From: a delta proteobacterium MLS_D
GTDB lineage: Bacteria > Desulfobacterota > Syntrophia > Syntrophales > UBA2210
Length of the DNA: 64,000 nt
Assembly (NCBI GenBank): GCA_002030015.1
Contig: LQBH01000046.1
Coordinates: 1-64,000 of the forward strand
Reading direction: 5' to 3'
This document shows, piece by piece, positions 50,945 to 60,072 of this stretch (position 1 is the first letter of the stretch; every line of letters begins with the position of its first letter). Position numbers and translations under genes: made by a program. The notes beneath the pieces are model-generated. The model did no database searches, had not been told where the DNA came from, and was given only the letters and a program-made list of their open reading frames with translations.

Positions 50945-52879
50945 ATGTTATCGTTGACCGGTGCGTCCCGGGCGGGAGTCAGGTGGTTCATTCTGCTGCT
51001 GCTGGCGGTTCTCGTGGTTTCCTGCGCCCGTGTCCCGGTGAAACGGCCGGATATCCTGTCCGGTCCCTCGGCGGTTCCGATGCCGGAGAAGCTGATTCCA
51101 TCCGCTTACCGGCCGGCGCTCGACGAAGCCGAAAAGGCGCTGGCAGAAGGAGACTACCTTCGCGGGCTGCGGCTCTACGAGGCCGTTCTTGAAAAGGAGC
51201 CGCCCGCCGTCGTATCGTCGTGGGGCCGTTTTCGTGCGGGTCAGATACTGGTTGCTCTCGACCGTCCCCGCGAGGCGGCGCCTTATTTTGAATACGTGGT
51301 AGAGCATATACGGGGCGAGGCCTTCGAGGAAGAGGCGGTTGCGTCCCTGGTCCGTCTTTACAGGCGAATGGACGTCCCGGAAAGAATAAATACCCTGGCG
51401 AAGGATCTTCGATACCGGAATGTCCCGGCGGCCTTTCTGGTGCGGTTGTTTCAGGCGGCGGCGGCAGGCGCCGAAAATGATGAGAAATGGGAAGAAGCAG
51501 TTGAATTATACGTGGAGATGCTCGGGGAAAGACCTGAAGACGAAGCCCAGATCGCCGAGGTCCGTGTCCGCGTCGAGGACATTATAAAAAACAAACTTGA
51601 CCCGGATGAGCTTGAAAGGCTGCTCTTATTATTCGGACGGGACTATCCGGCGGGGTATATTTTGTACCGTCTTGCGCGGCTGTGCGATGAAAAAGGTGAT
51701 TATGCCGCGGCGGAACGCTATATAAAGACTTTCATGGGGCAGTACGAGGATCATCCCCTGATGGAAGACGCCCGTTCGCTGTCCCGCTCGCTCGCTGAGC
51801 GACTGGAAGCGGAAATCCGGACTGTCGGTTGTATCCTGCCCCTATCGGGACGGTTTGCTTCCTACGGGAACAGAATGCTCGACGCGATTGTCCTGGCGTC
51901 AGGAGTATTCGACGTATCCCGGGAAACGCGGGTTCGACTGGCCGTCAGGGATTCAAAGAGCGACCCGGCGGAGGCCCGGCGAGCTGTTGAGGATCTGGTC
52001 TTCGACGAGAACGCCGTTGCCCTTCTCGGTCCCCTGGAAAGCCGTTCTGCTTTTGAAGCGGCTGAAAGGGCGCATCACCTTCGCACTCCCATCATGACGC
52101 TTACCCAAGCCCAGGGGGTGACGGAACTGGGCGATTATGTGTTCAGAAATTTTATTACCGCCGATGGACAGGTGGAAGCGCTGGTGGATTATGCCGTGAA
52201 CCGTCTCGGCGTGAGGCGTTTCGCCGTTCTGTATCCCGACGATGCCTACGGCCGGGAAATGATGTTCCGTTTCTGGTACGCCGTGGCGACCAGGGGAGGG
52301 GCCGTCGAGGGGATGGAGCCATATGAACAGGACCAGACCGATTTCAGTAAGGAAATCAAGCGTCTTGTTAACCTGGAGGTCGGAAAAGATAAAACCGACA
52401 TCCCCGTTGTCAATTTCGACGCGATCTTTATTCCCGATTCGGCTCTCAAGGCGCGCCTGATCGCCCCGCAACTGGATTTTCATGACGTGATCGGCGTGAG
52501 AATGCTGGGTACGAACGAATGGAACGTACCCGATCTGCTGGAGGGTGAAACGGATTATCTCGAAGGGGCCGTCTTCGTCGATGTATTCTTCAAGGACAGC
52601 AACGCGCCGGAAGTTACCGACTATCTCGATAAATTTTACGGCGCATTCGGGCGTGAAGCGGACGGGATCGAGGCGCTTGCCTATGACGCGGCGTCGATTC
52701 TCATCGAGGGCATTATAAACGGGGGCGCGCGGACGCCGAGCGATCTTCGCGACTGGTTGTCTGATCTTCGGAATTATTCGGGCGTGACGGGAATGACGTC
52801 TTTCCCCGGCAACGGTGACGCAGAGAAACAGCTCTCTATACTCTCGGTACAGGACGGCCGGATTGTTCAACTTGAGTGA
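50945..52879 (+). CDS. LpoA-like penicillin-binding-protein activator lipoprotein (TPR plus periplasmic-binding fold)
   Basis: 644 residues. The signal peptide ends in a lipobox LVVSC with C27, so it is an outer-membrane or periplasmic lipoprotein. A TPR-rich part (about 55-290) leads into a periplasmic-binding-protein fold (about 295-640): TVGCILPLSGRFASYGNRML, LLGPLESRSAFEAAERAH and FAVLYPDDAYGREM. E. coli LpoA has the same layout and activates PBP1A in cell-wall synthesis. The N-terminal unit differs enough that this could also be a substrate-sensing lipoprotein. surE starts 33 bp later. Confidence 0.85.
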   Translation: MLSLTGASRAGVRWFILLLLAVLVVSCARVPVKRPDILSGPSAVPMPEKLIPSAYRPALDEAEKALAEGDYLRGLRLYEAVLEKEPPAVVSSWGRFRAGQILVALDRPREAAPYFEYVVEHIRGEAFEEEAVASLVRLYRRMDVPERINTLAKDLRYRNVPAAFLVRLFQAAAAGAENDEKWEEAVELYVEMLGERPEDEAQIAEVRVRVEDIIKNKLDPDELERLLLLFGRDYPAGYILYRLARLCDEKGDYAAAERYIKTFMGQYEDHPLMEDARSLSRSLAERLEAEIRTVGCILPLSGRFASYGNRMLDAIVLASGVFDVSRETRVRLAVRDSKSDPAEARRAVEDLVFDENAVALLGPLESRSAFEAAERAHHLRTPIMTLTQAQGVTELGDYVFRNFITADGQVEALVDYAVNRLGVRRFAVLYPDDAYGREMMFRFWYAVATRGGAVEGMEPYEQDQTDFSKEIKRLVNLEVGKDKTDIPVVNFDAIFIPDSALKARLIAPQLDFHDVIGVRMLGTNEWNVPDLLEGETDYLEGAVFVDVFFKDSNAPEVTDYLDKFYGAFGREADGIEALAYDAASILIEGIINGGARTPSDLRDWLSDLRNYSGVTGMTSFPGNGDAEKQLSILSVQDGRIVQLE

Positions 52880-52911
52880 GTGGGAGGCCCTGCGGGGTAA
52901 AAAAAGGAATA

Positions 52912-53685
52912 ATGAGTATTCTTCTGACCAACGATGACGGCATTTACGCCGAGGGCCTCGGTGTTCTTTTCGGCGAGATGCAGGAACTTGGTGAGTGCGC
53001 GATCGTGGCGCCCGAGACGGAACAGAGCGCAGTCGGGCACGCCATCACGATCTATCGGCCCTTGATGGTTCGAAAAGCCCGGAAAGGTGGACGTTTTCTT
53101 GGTTATGCCGTCAGGGGAACGCCGGCGGACTGCGTCAAGATCGGCGTGAAAGAGTTGCTGCCGAAACCGGTCGAACTGGTGGTTTCCGGCATCAACGTCG
53201 GCGCAAACGTGGGCATAAACGTGTTGTACTCGGGAACTGTCTCGGCGGCCACGGAAGCCGCCATTCTGGGCATTTCTTCCATCGCCGTATCCCTGGATAC
53301 AAAGAGCGGCGGCGTCGATTTCTCTTTCGCGGCCCGGTTTACGAAAAAGCTGGCAGGGTTTGTCATGAAACACGAATTTCTTCGGCGCATTCCACTGAAT
53401 GTCAACGTGCCGGCACTTCCGGAGAATGAAATCAGGGGTGTCGTCGTCACGAGGCAGGGCAACGCGCGTCTCGTGGAAGAATTCGAACAGCGCCTGGACC
53501 CGCGAGGAAATATCTATTACTGGCTTGCAGGGGAAACGCTGCTTCCCGAAACTGATGACATCGAATCGGACGCCTGCGCGTTGCGACGGGGTTTTATCAC
53601 TGTGACGCCGATTCAGCACGATCTCACCCGCCACGGCGCCGTCGACGGGGTACGCGAAGCACTTGCGAACCTTGTCGATTCCTGA
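52912..53685 (+). CDS. surE: 5'/3'-nucleotidase SurE
   Basis: 257 residues from the ATG at 52912 (MSILLTNDDGIYAEGL), after AAAAGGAAT; a longer frame from 52876 adds 12 residues unlike the family. The metal site is NDDG (7-10), then Ser in PETEQSAVGHAIT and Asn in VVSGINVGANVG. SurE removes phosphate from nucleoside monophosphates and is linked to stress survival. It follows the LpoA-like gene and is convergent with the next gene. Confidence 0.96.
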   Translation: MSILLTNDDGIYAEGLGVLFGEMQELGECAIVAPETEQSAVGHAITIYRPLMVRKARKGGRFLGYAVRGTPADCVKIGVKELLPKPVELVVSGINVGANVGINVLYSGTVSAATEAAILGISSIAVSLDTKSGGVDFSFAARFTKKLAGFVMKHEFLRRIPLNVNVPALPENEIRGVVVTRQGNARLVEEFEQRLDPRGNIYYWLAGETLLPETDDIESDACALRRGFITVTPIQHDLTRHGAVDGVREALANLVDS

Positions 53686-53708
53686 ACGGCGTCGAAAAAC
53701 GCCGGTTC
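53684..53708. terminator. Hairpin between surE and the convergent kinase-like gene
   Basis: GAACGGCGT (53684-53692) and ACGCCGGTTC (53699-53708) form a stem with one bulge and the loop CGAAAA, starting at the surE stop codon. There is no long T-run, so its strength as a terminator is uncertain. Confidence 0.45.
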
Positions 53709-53753
53709 ATGAATGCCGCAGGTGAAGCGGATGATCCGCCTTTGTTTCCGCCG

Positions 53754-54488
53754 TTATTCCTTGTCCGGTTTCGGATCGAATCGGCGTCTTTTCGGAACTT
53801 CCTTTTTCTTCAATCCCGCCTTTACAACATCAACGATTTGTTCGTCTGACATGAACTGCGTGTTGATGACGAGGTCGTACTGGACGGGATCGTCGATATC
53901 GACTTCGAAATATTTGCGAATGTAGGCCCGCTGTTCCGCTTCCTTTTTGTGAATTTTACGCTGTGCCTCGTCGATGGATGCTATTTTTTCTTCGCGTGAA
54001 AGAGTGACGATTCTCAGGCCGAGGGGCGCCACAAGACGTATTCTCATGGTTGTTTCCGGAGGCAGAATAAGGTGGGCGCCGCGACCGATGATGAGTGCGC
54101 CTCCCTGTTCGCCGATGGTGCCGATGACTTTCGTCAGGTGGGTGAGAAACGTGTCCGGAAGAAGATAACGAGTGGATTTCAACATCTGGATCCAGCTGTC
54201 AAGCGCGCTCCTTGTTTTTTCGTCCAGGGATGCGACAACTTTTTCGCTCATCTTGACACTCTTGGCGACGGCGTTGATGATCTCGTTGTCGAAGATGTCA
54301 AGCTTCAGTGTCTCCGCGAGTTCCTCCGTCAGCTTGTCCGAGGGAATTCCCGGCTGACGGGAAATCGTTATAACCGGTGGTTTAACGGTGGTTTCCTTTT
54401 TTCTTCGGTCAACCCGTTTCTGCCACTTCATTACCTGATCTTCGAGAATATTTTCCACTCGAAGGATTTTTGACGGTTTGGTAGCCAT
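53754..54488 (-). CDS. Cytidylate-kinase-like family protein
   Basis: 244 residues of the Cytidylate_kin2-like family. The P-loop region reads ISRQPGIPSDKLTEELAETL, lacking the classical GKS/T. Further landmarks are LDIFDNEIINAVAKSV, IGRGAHLILP and the C-terminal region DDPVQYDLVINTQFMSDEQI. The N-terminal 35 residues are charged and basic. Members are common in deltaproteobacteria; a phosphotransfer role is assumed but unproven, and the altered P-loop makes nucleotide kinase activity uncertain. It is convergent with surE. Confidence 0.82.
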   Translation of the reverse strand: MATKPSKILRVENILEDQVMKWQKRVDRRKKETTVKPPVITISRQPGIPSDKLTEELAETLKLDIFDNEIINAVAKSVKMSEKVVASLDEKTRSALDSWIQMLKSTRYLLPDTFLTHLTKVIGTIGEQGGALIIGRGAHLILPPETTMRIRLVAPLGLRIVTLSREEKIASIDEAQRKIHKKEAEQRAYIRKYFEVDIDDPVQYDLVINTQFMSDEQIVDVVKAGLKKKEVPKRRRFDPKPDKE

Positions 54489-54730
54489 GGCTTTTCCTCC
54501 GCGATTGATGGATTATGAACATTCGACGTGGCGTCAACACCGCCGGGTTACGACTCACCGGTGCTCGAAGTTACTACAGAACGTGAAAAAGAGTCAACTC
54601 AATTATCCCGCGGACACCTGTATTACAAGGCCTTCGAGCCGCGGTCGGGCCGCCCGGAGCATATCCGCAGTTGACGGATGAGAAAAAGACTTGTATCAAC
54701 TGTGAAACCATATTGGGGAGGAAGCGTTTC

Positions 54731-55894
54731 ATGTATGACCTTGTCGTGATAGGAGGCGGCCCGGCGGGATCTTCCGCTGCGAGAAGGGCTGCGCAACGGG
54801 GATTGAAAACTCTGCTCCTTGACAAGGAAACATTCCCCCGTTCTAAGCCCTGCGCCGGAGCCGTATCACGGCAGGCTCTCGAATCGCTTGATTTCGTGCT
54901 TCCCCATGATGTCCGGGAGAAGGAAATTACAGGTCTTCGAATCTGTTACCGGGGAGGGGCCATTGAGACCCACAGCGATGATCCCGTCGCCGTTACCGTA
55001 ACCAGGAGCCGCTTTGACGACTGCCTTCTGGGGAAAGCCGCTGAAGCGGGCGCGCTTGTTCACACCGGCGAAAAGGTTGTTGCTGTCGAAGAGCTGGAGG
55101 ATCATGTCGTGGTACGCAGCGGCGGTGATTCCTACAGCGGGCGATACCTGGTCGTCGGCGAAGGGGCCCGGGCGGCTCTCGGTAAAAACGCGGGACGCAC
55201 GACCAGGGGGAAGTCCGTCGCGCTTTCAATGGTTGCCGAAACGGAAGCGCCGAATGCTCGTATCGATGAGCGGCTGCCGGGGCTGCTCGAGATTCACGTG
55301 GATCTGTTCCGCATGGGCTACGCCTGGATATTCCCCCATGACGGGTATTATTCGATCGGTCTCTGGGGATTCGCCTCTCATTTGAAGGACCCGAAGGGTA
55401 CCGCCAGGAGCTTTCTGAGAAGAACGGGATTTCCCGAGGGGCTTCATTTCAGGGGGCATCGCATGTCGACGGGAACAATCGTGAATCCGTTGGCGACGCC
55501 ACGTGTCCTTACGGTTGGTGACGCGGCGGGGTTCACCGACCCCCTGACGGGGGAGGGTATTTTTTATGCTATACGGTCCGGCATTATCGCCGCCGATATG
55601 GCGGTTGAAGCCGCGCAGGCGGGCGGGCCTCTCCCCGCCGGTCGGTACGAGAGCGCCTGCCGGAGGGATTTCGCGAATAATTTTTTATACGCCCGCGCGA
55701 TAGCGCGCACGGTCTATCGTTTCCCCTCCTTTTTTTACAGAATCCTGGCGGGTGACGAGGAGCTTTTCCGCATGCTCCTGGAAGTGCCGGCAATGAAGAG
55801 GCCCTACCGGGATTATGTGATATGGATTCTTTTCCGCCTTCTCCGGGCGATACCCTGTCGTGTGAAAAACCCTGTCTCCCGACGTTGTGTATAA
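54731..55894 (+). CDS. Geranylgeranyl-reductase-family FAD-dependent oxidoreductase
   Basis: 387 residues from the ATG at 54731 (MYDLVVIGGGPAGSSAA), after GGGGAGGAAG; a TTG at 54671 would add 20 unsupported residues. The N-terminal FAD-binding dinucleotide fold is followed by KPCAGAVSRQ and GDAAGFTDPLTGEGIFYAI, which place it with the GGR family. Some reduce isoprenoid double bonds (quinone tails, archaeal-type lipids), others are related flavin oxidoreductases. No isoprenoid genes are adjacent, so the substrate is open. Confidence 0.9.
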   Translation: MYDLVVIGGGPAGSSAARRAAQRGLKTLLLDKETFPRSKPCAGAVSRQALESLDFVLPHDVREKEITGLRICYRGGAIETHSDDPVAVTVTRSRFDDCLLGKAAEAGALVHTGEKVVAVEELEDHVVVRSGGDSYSGRYLVVGEGARAALGKNAGRTTRGKSVALSMVAETEAPNARIDERLPGLLEIHVDLFRMGYAWIFPHDGYYSIGLWGFASHLKDPKGTARSFLRRTGFPEGLHFRGHRMSTGTIVNPLATPRVLTVGDAAGFTDPLTGEGIFYAIRSGIIAADMAVEAAQAGGPLPAGRYESACRRDFANNFLYARAIARTVYRFPSFFYRILAGDEELFRMLLEVPAMKRPYRDYVIWILFRLLRAIPCRVKNPVSRRCV

Positions 55895-55937
55895 CCGCTG
55901 AGCGGCGGAAAATGATGGCCGTCGCGGAAGATTATCT

Positions 55938-57320
55938 ATGAATTTTATTATTATAGGATTATTTTTTACGATCATGCTGGCTGTGGGAATTATCAGCATG
56001 AAGAACATTCACACCATGGCAGGGTACGCGGTGGCTGACCGGAGGGCGGGCGCCGCCGTGGTAACGGGATCGCTGCTCGCCACAGTCGTGGGAGGTTCCA
56101 GTACGATCGGGCTGGCCGGCCTGGGGTACTCCCTGGGACTTGTGGGTGCCTGGTGGCTGCTGGTGGGCGCTGTCGGCCTGACTGTCCTGGGAACAGTTTT
56201 CGCCCGGCGCATCCGCGAGACGAATGCGTACACGCTTCCGGAAATTCTGGAACGCCAGTACGGCGGGTCGTCCGCGCGTCTGGCCGCGTCGACCCTGATC
56301 GTCATCGCCTGGCTGGGCATTATCGCCGCCCAGATGATAGCCGCGGGGAAGATACTGGCCGTTCTCTGGCCCGGCCAGACAGAGATTCTCACTGTTACGG
56401 CCGCTCTGGTGTTTATTGTTTATACCGCCCTGGGAGGACAATATTCGATTCTTCGAACGGATGCCATCCAGGCGGTTATCATCGCGGCGGGTATCGTCTT
56501 CTGCCTTGTTTTCGGAATCGATGCCGCCGGGGGCGGTGCGCGATTACTTCAGGCGCTTCCTGAAGAATCGCTTTCTTTTCCCATCTCCGCCGGTTTCGGA
56601 TGGAACGACCTCGTTACGTTTCTGTTTTTTGTGGGGGCGGCTTATCTTGTGGGCCCTGATATTTACTCCAGGATTCTTTCGGTGCGTGATGCCGCCGACG
56701 CACGGCGCGTTCTCCTCGTCACGGCGGCATGCCTTGTCATTATAGCATTTGCGGTTGTCTTCATCGGCATGACGGCTCGGGTGCTTCTTCCGGACATTCA
56801 GCCCGAAAGCGCATTACCCGCGCTTGTCATGAACGTGGTTCCACGGGGACTAAGCGGCCTTGTCGTCGCCGCTCTGCTTGCCGCCATCATGTCATCGGCG
56901 GACAGCTGCCTGCTGACGGCAGGGACCGTCCTCACATCGGATATCCTCGGTTCGTTACGGAAGGAACTGCCCGGCGAGCGCGTCATGCTTCTGCTCACCA
57001 GGGCTTCCGTGGCGATCGTGGGCCTTGTTTCCCTTATGGTCGCTCTTGAACTGGGAGGCGTCATAGCTTCTCTTCTCCTGGCATACACCGTTTATTCGGC
57101 CGGTATTGTGATCCCCGTTGTTCTCGGTTTTTACCGTGAACGGCTTCGGTTGAACAGCCGGGGCGCCGTTGCGTCAATGGTCGTCGGCGGTGCCGTCGGG
57201 GGAGGTCTCAAATTCTTCGGATGTGACGAGTATGTGTTGATGGCGCTCGTGGTTTCTGTCGTGCTTCTCTTCGGAGTAAGCTACGGAAGCCGTTATTTTT
57301 TTCAGAAAAAGGAGGCGTGA
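55938..57320 (+). CDS. Sodium:solute symporter (SSS) family transporter
   Basis: 460 residues with about 13 hydrophobic segments. The early helices NFIIIGLFFTIMLAVGIISM and GSLLATVVGGSSTIGLAGLG, the A-L-G-G-Q-Y loop (YTALGGQYSILRTDAIQAVI) and AALLAAIMSSADSCLLTAG are typical. It imports a solute with Na+; which one cannot be told. It begins 43 bp after the flavoprotein gene and is followed by rnd with a 1-bp gap. Confidence 0.9.
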   Translation: MNFIIIGLFFTIMLAVGIISMKNIHTMAGYAVADRRAGAAVVTGSLLATVVGGSSTIGLAGLGYSLGLVGAWWLLVGAVGLTVLGTVFARRIRETNAYTLPEILERQYGGSSARLAASTLIVIAWLGIIAAQMIAAGKILAVLWPGQTEILTVTAALVFIVYTALGGQYSILRTDAIQAVIIAAGIVFCLVFGIDAAGGGARLLQALPEESLSFPISAGFGWNDLVTFLFFVGAAYLVGPDIYSRILSVRDAADARRVLLVTAACLVIIAFAVVFIGMTARVLLPDIQPESALPALVMNVVPRGLSGLVVAALLAAIMSSADSCLLTAGTVLTSDILGSLRKELPGERVMLLLTRASVAIVGLVSLMVALELGGVIASLLLAYTVYSAGIVIPVVLGFYRERLRLNSRGAVASMVVGGAVGGGLKFFGCDEYVLMALVVSVVLLFGVSYGSRYFFQKKEA

Positions 57321-57321
57321 C

Positions 57322-58200
57322 ATGAACGGACTTTCCTGGATTCTCGTTTCGGATCATGCCGGGTTGGAAGAGGCCCGGTTCCGGATTGCATCGGCCGCGG
57401 TTCTCGGTGTCGATACTGAGTATGATTCGTTCCGTTATTTCCGGGAGAAGCTCTGCCTCATCCAGGTAAGCACCGATTCCATGATTTACCTTTTTGATCC
57501 TCTCGGAGAGGACGAATTTGGTTTTCTCGGTGACCTGTTCCAGAATCCCGACGTCATTAAGGTTCTCCACGCCTGCGACAACGACGTAAGGATATTGAAC
57601 CGGGACTACGGGTTTACGTTCTCTTCCCTTTTCGATACACAGCGGGCGGCATCGCTTCTGGGCTCCGAAGCGCTCTCGCTTTCCGCGGTTCTGCTGGAGT
57701 ATCTGAATTTCGAGTTGCCGAAAAGCAAAAAAATACAACGTTCACGGTGGGATCTTCGACCTCTCGACGAAGAACAGCTGGAATACGCAGCCCGGGACGC
57801 CGGTGTCCTGATACCTCTGTACCGTGTGATGAACCGACTGCTTGAGGAGCATAGCCTCGCGGACGAGGCGCAACGGATATTCAGCGAAATGGCGGATGGC
57901 CGCTGGCGCGAGAAGACGTTATCGGAACACGGCCACATGAAAATCGAGGGGTATCAAGATCTCGACGAGGCGGCGCGGCGGCGGCTCAGACTATTGTATC
58001 GCTGGCGGTTTGAAAAGGCGCGGAGCACCAACAAGGCGCGCTTCATGATACTGTCCGACCAGGCGCTGCTGGACATCGCCGGGCGGGGCGACGAGTTTAT
58101 GGCTGATCCTGCCGCCGCGGGCGTGCTGACCCGTCACCAGTTGAATGAACTGGGAGACGAACTGCTGGATGTTCTCAGCAGCACTACCGATCCGGATTAG
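57322..58200 (+). CDS. rnd: Ribonuclease D
   Basis: 292 residues. A DEDD exonuclease domain comes first: D-x-E in GVDTEYDSFR, the aspartate of LHACDNDVRILN, and YAARDAGVLIPLY (Tyr and Asp of motif III). An HRDC-like helical domain follows in the last 90 residues (YQDLDEAARRRLRLLYRWRF ... DIAGRGDEFMADP). RNase D trims tRNA and other RNA 3' ends. Its stop overlaps the convergent phosphopantetheinyl transferase gene by 4 bp. Confidence 0.92.
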   Translation: MNGLSWILVSDHAGLEEARFRIASAAVLGVDTEYDSFRYFREKLCLIQVSTDSMIYLFDPLGEDEFGFLGDLFQNPDVIKVLHACDNDVRILNRDYGFTFSSLFDTQRAASLLGSEALSLSAVLLEYLNFELPKSKKIQRSRWDLRPLDEEQLEYAARDAGVLIPLYRVMNRLLEEHSLADEAQRIFSEMADGRWREKTLSEHGHMKIEGYQDLDEAARRRLRLLYRWRFEKARSTNKARFMILSDQALLDIAGRGDEFMADPAAAGVLTRHQLNELGDELLDVLSSTTDPD

Positions 58201-58874
58201 ATATGCGGCAGAGGGGTGCGGGCGAATGCCGCGAATGAGCCGTCATGGCTGATACTGATACAGGCGGCAGCCGGTTTTCCGTCTATGACCAGGATCGGGG
58301 GCAGGAGACCACGAGGTCCTTTTTCTCGAACAATATGCACGCGGTCGATGTGCACGTTCGTCTCCTCCGCCACGCTTTCGCGAAGACTGTTTCTCACCCG
58401 CCGTGAAAGTTTCCGAAACCCGCGCGCGGGGCCGGGCAGGCGGTACAACCCATACATGATAGTCGTCAGATCGTCAGCAGTCCCCGCCGTTCCCAGGCAA
58501 TGTACATAATCGGCGGCGGGCGTCAGAAGAATTGTTGCCGCCATTCCTCCCGAAACAACACGTCCCGTGACGGGTTGATTCACTCCGGGCGTGTTCTGAA
58601 AATATGTTTCATAGAGGCGGGGCCACGCCGAAATATCCCGATCAATCCTGGAAAAGATTTTGTAAGCGGTTTCCTTTGCCGCCCAGAATGACCACAGCAT
58701 GAGACCGGGGTCGGCGCTTTCGTCGAAAAGCCGTTTTTCCCGTTTCGTGAGGACCCTGGAAACGAAACGCCCGTTAAGATGTTTTTTCGCGGCCTCGGGG
58801 TCGGCACGGTCGACAATATCGTTGCCCACCGGGAAATACGGCAAGGCAGTTGATGATGAGACTCGCCGGGTCAT
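58197..58874 (-). CDS. 4'-phosphopantetheinyl transferase
   Basis: 225 residues from the ATG at 58874; a longer frame upstream overlaps the acyltransferase gene and lacks family similarity. The Sfp/AcpS metal-binding pair is visible: VGNDIVD (16-22) and WAAKETAYKIF (64-74), plus SISHDGSFAAFA near the end. It moves phosphopantetheine from CoA to a serine of a carrier protein, most likely the ACP at 59775. It is the last gene of the synthase operon and converges with rnd. Confidence 0.9.
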   Translation of the reverse strand: MTRRVSSSTALPYFPVGNDIVDRADPEAAKKHLNGRFVSRVLTKREKRLFDESADPGLMLWSFWAAKETAYKIFSRIDRDISAWPRLYETYFQNTPGVNQPVTGRVVSGGMAATILLTPAADYVHCLGTAGTADDLTTIMYGLYRLPGPARGFRKLSRRVRNSLRESVAEETNVHIDRVHIVREKGPRGLLPPILVIDGKPAAACISISHDGSFAAFARTPLPHI

Positions 58875-58899
58875 CTTATATATCCCCGCGACATCACGG

Positions 58900-59760
58900 T
58901 CATGACGCTTCGGCCGTCTTTCGGCCCTCGGGCGGAACGTGCCGTGCTCCGGCCGACCGGATCCATGATGCTGAACGTCGGTGACCGAGGGCCGACACAT
59001 GAGCGAACCATTCACGTTCCATGCGGCCGAGGTGCTCGACGATCCGGCGGGCCGTTTCCCGCTGTCCCCTGAGGCCTCCTTCGGTGACCGAAGGCGTGAA
59101 AGGAGAAACCTCGACGACGAACTGTTCCCGGAACCTCGGAAAATTGCTGTACCGTTTTTGCCCGAGACCTCGAAGGTACATACAGAGGACGCGCGCCGAG
59201 GGACATTGCTGGACGAGACGCCCGACGCCGTAGGAAAAATTATTGAGATCAACGGCGCCGCTGCGGGAACGGCCGCCTTCGGGAAAAATGAGCAGGTTGG
59301 AACCGTTTTCCAGCAGGTGGGCGCAGACGTCCATGGTCCGCCTCATTTCGTTACGGTCACCTCCCCGCTGCAGGGGAATGCACTTGTTGAGGTAACAGAG
59401 CGCCGCCACGAAAGGGTTTTTCTGAAAGTTCCTGCGCTCGGGAAGATTCCAGGGCATGTATCTGAAATCCTTTACATAGCGGGAGAACGGCATAAATGCC
59501 CAGGCGATGAACACGGAATCAATCATGGTAAGATGATTCGCGCAGATGATCCAGCCCCCGGGGCGTCCTTCAAGAGACTCCGCCACGGCTTTCCTGACCT
59601 CCCGGAGATCTTCTATTCGATAGCCCGCCAGTTTCAGTATGAGAAAGATAAGGGGGGCTACGAGGAACACCGCCGTGCGGCCCAGGGCGTACTGGATCAT
59701 CAGGGAAAGACGCGTCCGTTTATTCATGATTATTTTCGCCCCGCGGTTTGTTGTGTCCAT
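58900..59760 (-). CDS. PlsC-like 1-acylglycerol-phosphate/lyso-lipid acyltransferase
   Basis: 286 residues from the ATG at 59760 (an alternative ATG at 59727 is equally possible). The acyltransferase motifs NHLTMID (75-81) and FPEGGRSRSG are intact, after an N-terminal hydrophobic segment (about 29-45). It would transfer an acyl chain from the dedicated ACP or CoA to an acceptor. Next to KAS, FabA/FabZ-like and ACP genes it may release or place the product of this pathway. The last 50 residues are basic and unusual. Confidence 0.87.
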   Translation of the reverse strand: MDTTNRGAKIIMNKRTRLSLMIQYALGRTAVFLVAPLIFLILKLAGYRIEDLREVRKAVAESLEGRPGGWIICANHLTMIDSVFIAWAFMPFSRYVKDFRYMPWNLPERRNFQKNPFVAALCYLNKCIPLQRGGDRNEMRRTMDVCAHLLENGSNLLIFPEGGRSRSGAVDLNNFSYGVGRLVQQCPSARVLCMYLRGLGQKRYSNFPRFREQFVVEVSPFTPSVTEGGLRGQRETARRIVEHLGRMEREWFAHVSALGHRRSASWIRSAGARHVPPEGRKTAEAS

Positions 59761-59774
59761 TCATTCCGGTCCAT

Positions 59775-60023
59775 TCAGGAAAGTCTTTTTTTCACGATCG
59801 CGACGGCGTCGCCTATGGTGCGGATTGTATCAGCGTCGTCATCGTCGATTTCGATGCCGAAGACATCTTCGCACTTGATGATAATATCGACGAGACGGGC
59901 CGAATTGACCTTCAGGTCGTCGAGAATGTGAGTTGTTTCCGATATATCGGACAGGGCCGACTCGTTCTTTACATACGGTTTCAAAATGGTTACCACTTCG
60001 CTGAATATTTGTTCCTGTTCCAT
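59775..60023 (-). CDS. Acyl carrier protein
   Basis: 82 residues of ACP type: four helices with the phosphopantetheine serine S41 in VNSARLVDI, where primary ACPs have DSL (here NSA). Acidic helices II-III (IKCEDVFGIEIDDDD) are typical. It is not the housekeeping AcpP, judging from the altered site and its position among dedicated synthase genes. It starts 50 bp after the KAS II-like gene. Its modifying enzyme is probably the phosphopantetheinyl transferase two genes downstream. Confidence 0.9.
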   Translation of the reverse strand: MEQEQIFSEVVTILKPYVKNESALSDISETTHILDDLKVNSARLVDIIIKCEDVFGIEIDDDDADTIRTIGDAVAIVKKRLS

Positions 60024-60072
60024 GATGGGCTTTCCTCCTCGTGTAATAAATTAATGACCCGGGTCCTGTGCG

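Noticed and set aside
58875-59252. N-terminal extension of the phosphopantetheinyl transferase
   Set aside because: The extra 126 residues overlap the acyltransferase gene on the same strand, show no family similarity, and the ATG at 58874 gives a standard-length enzyme.
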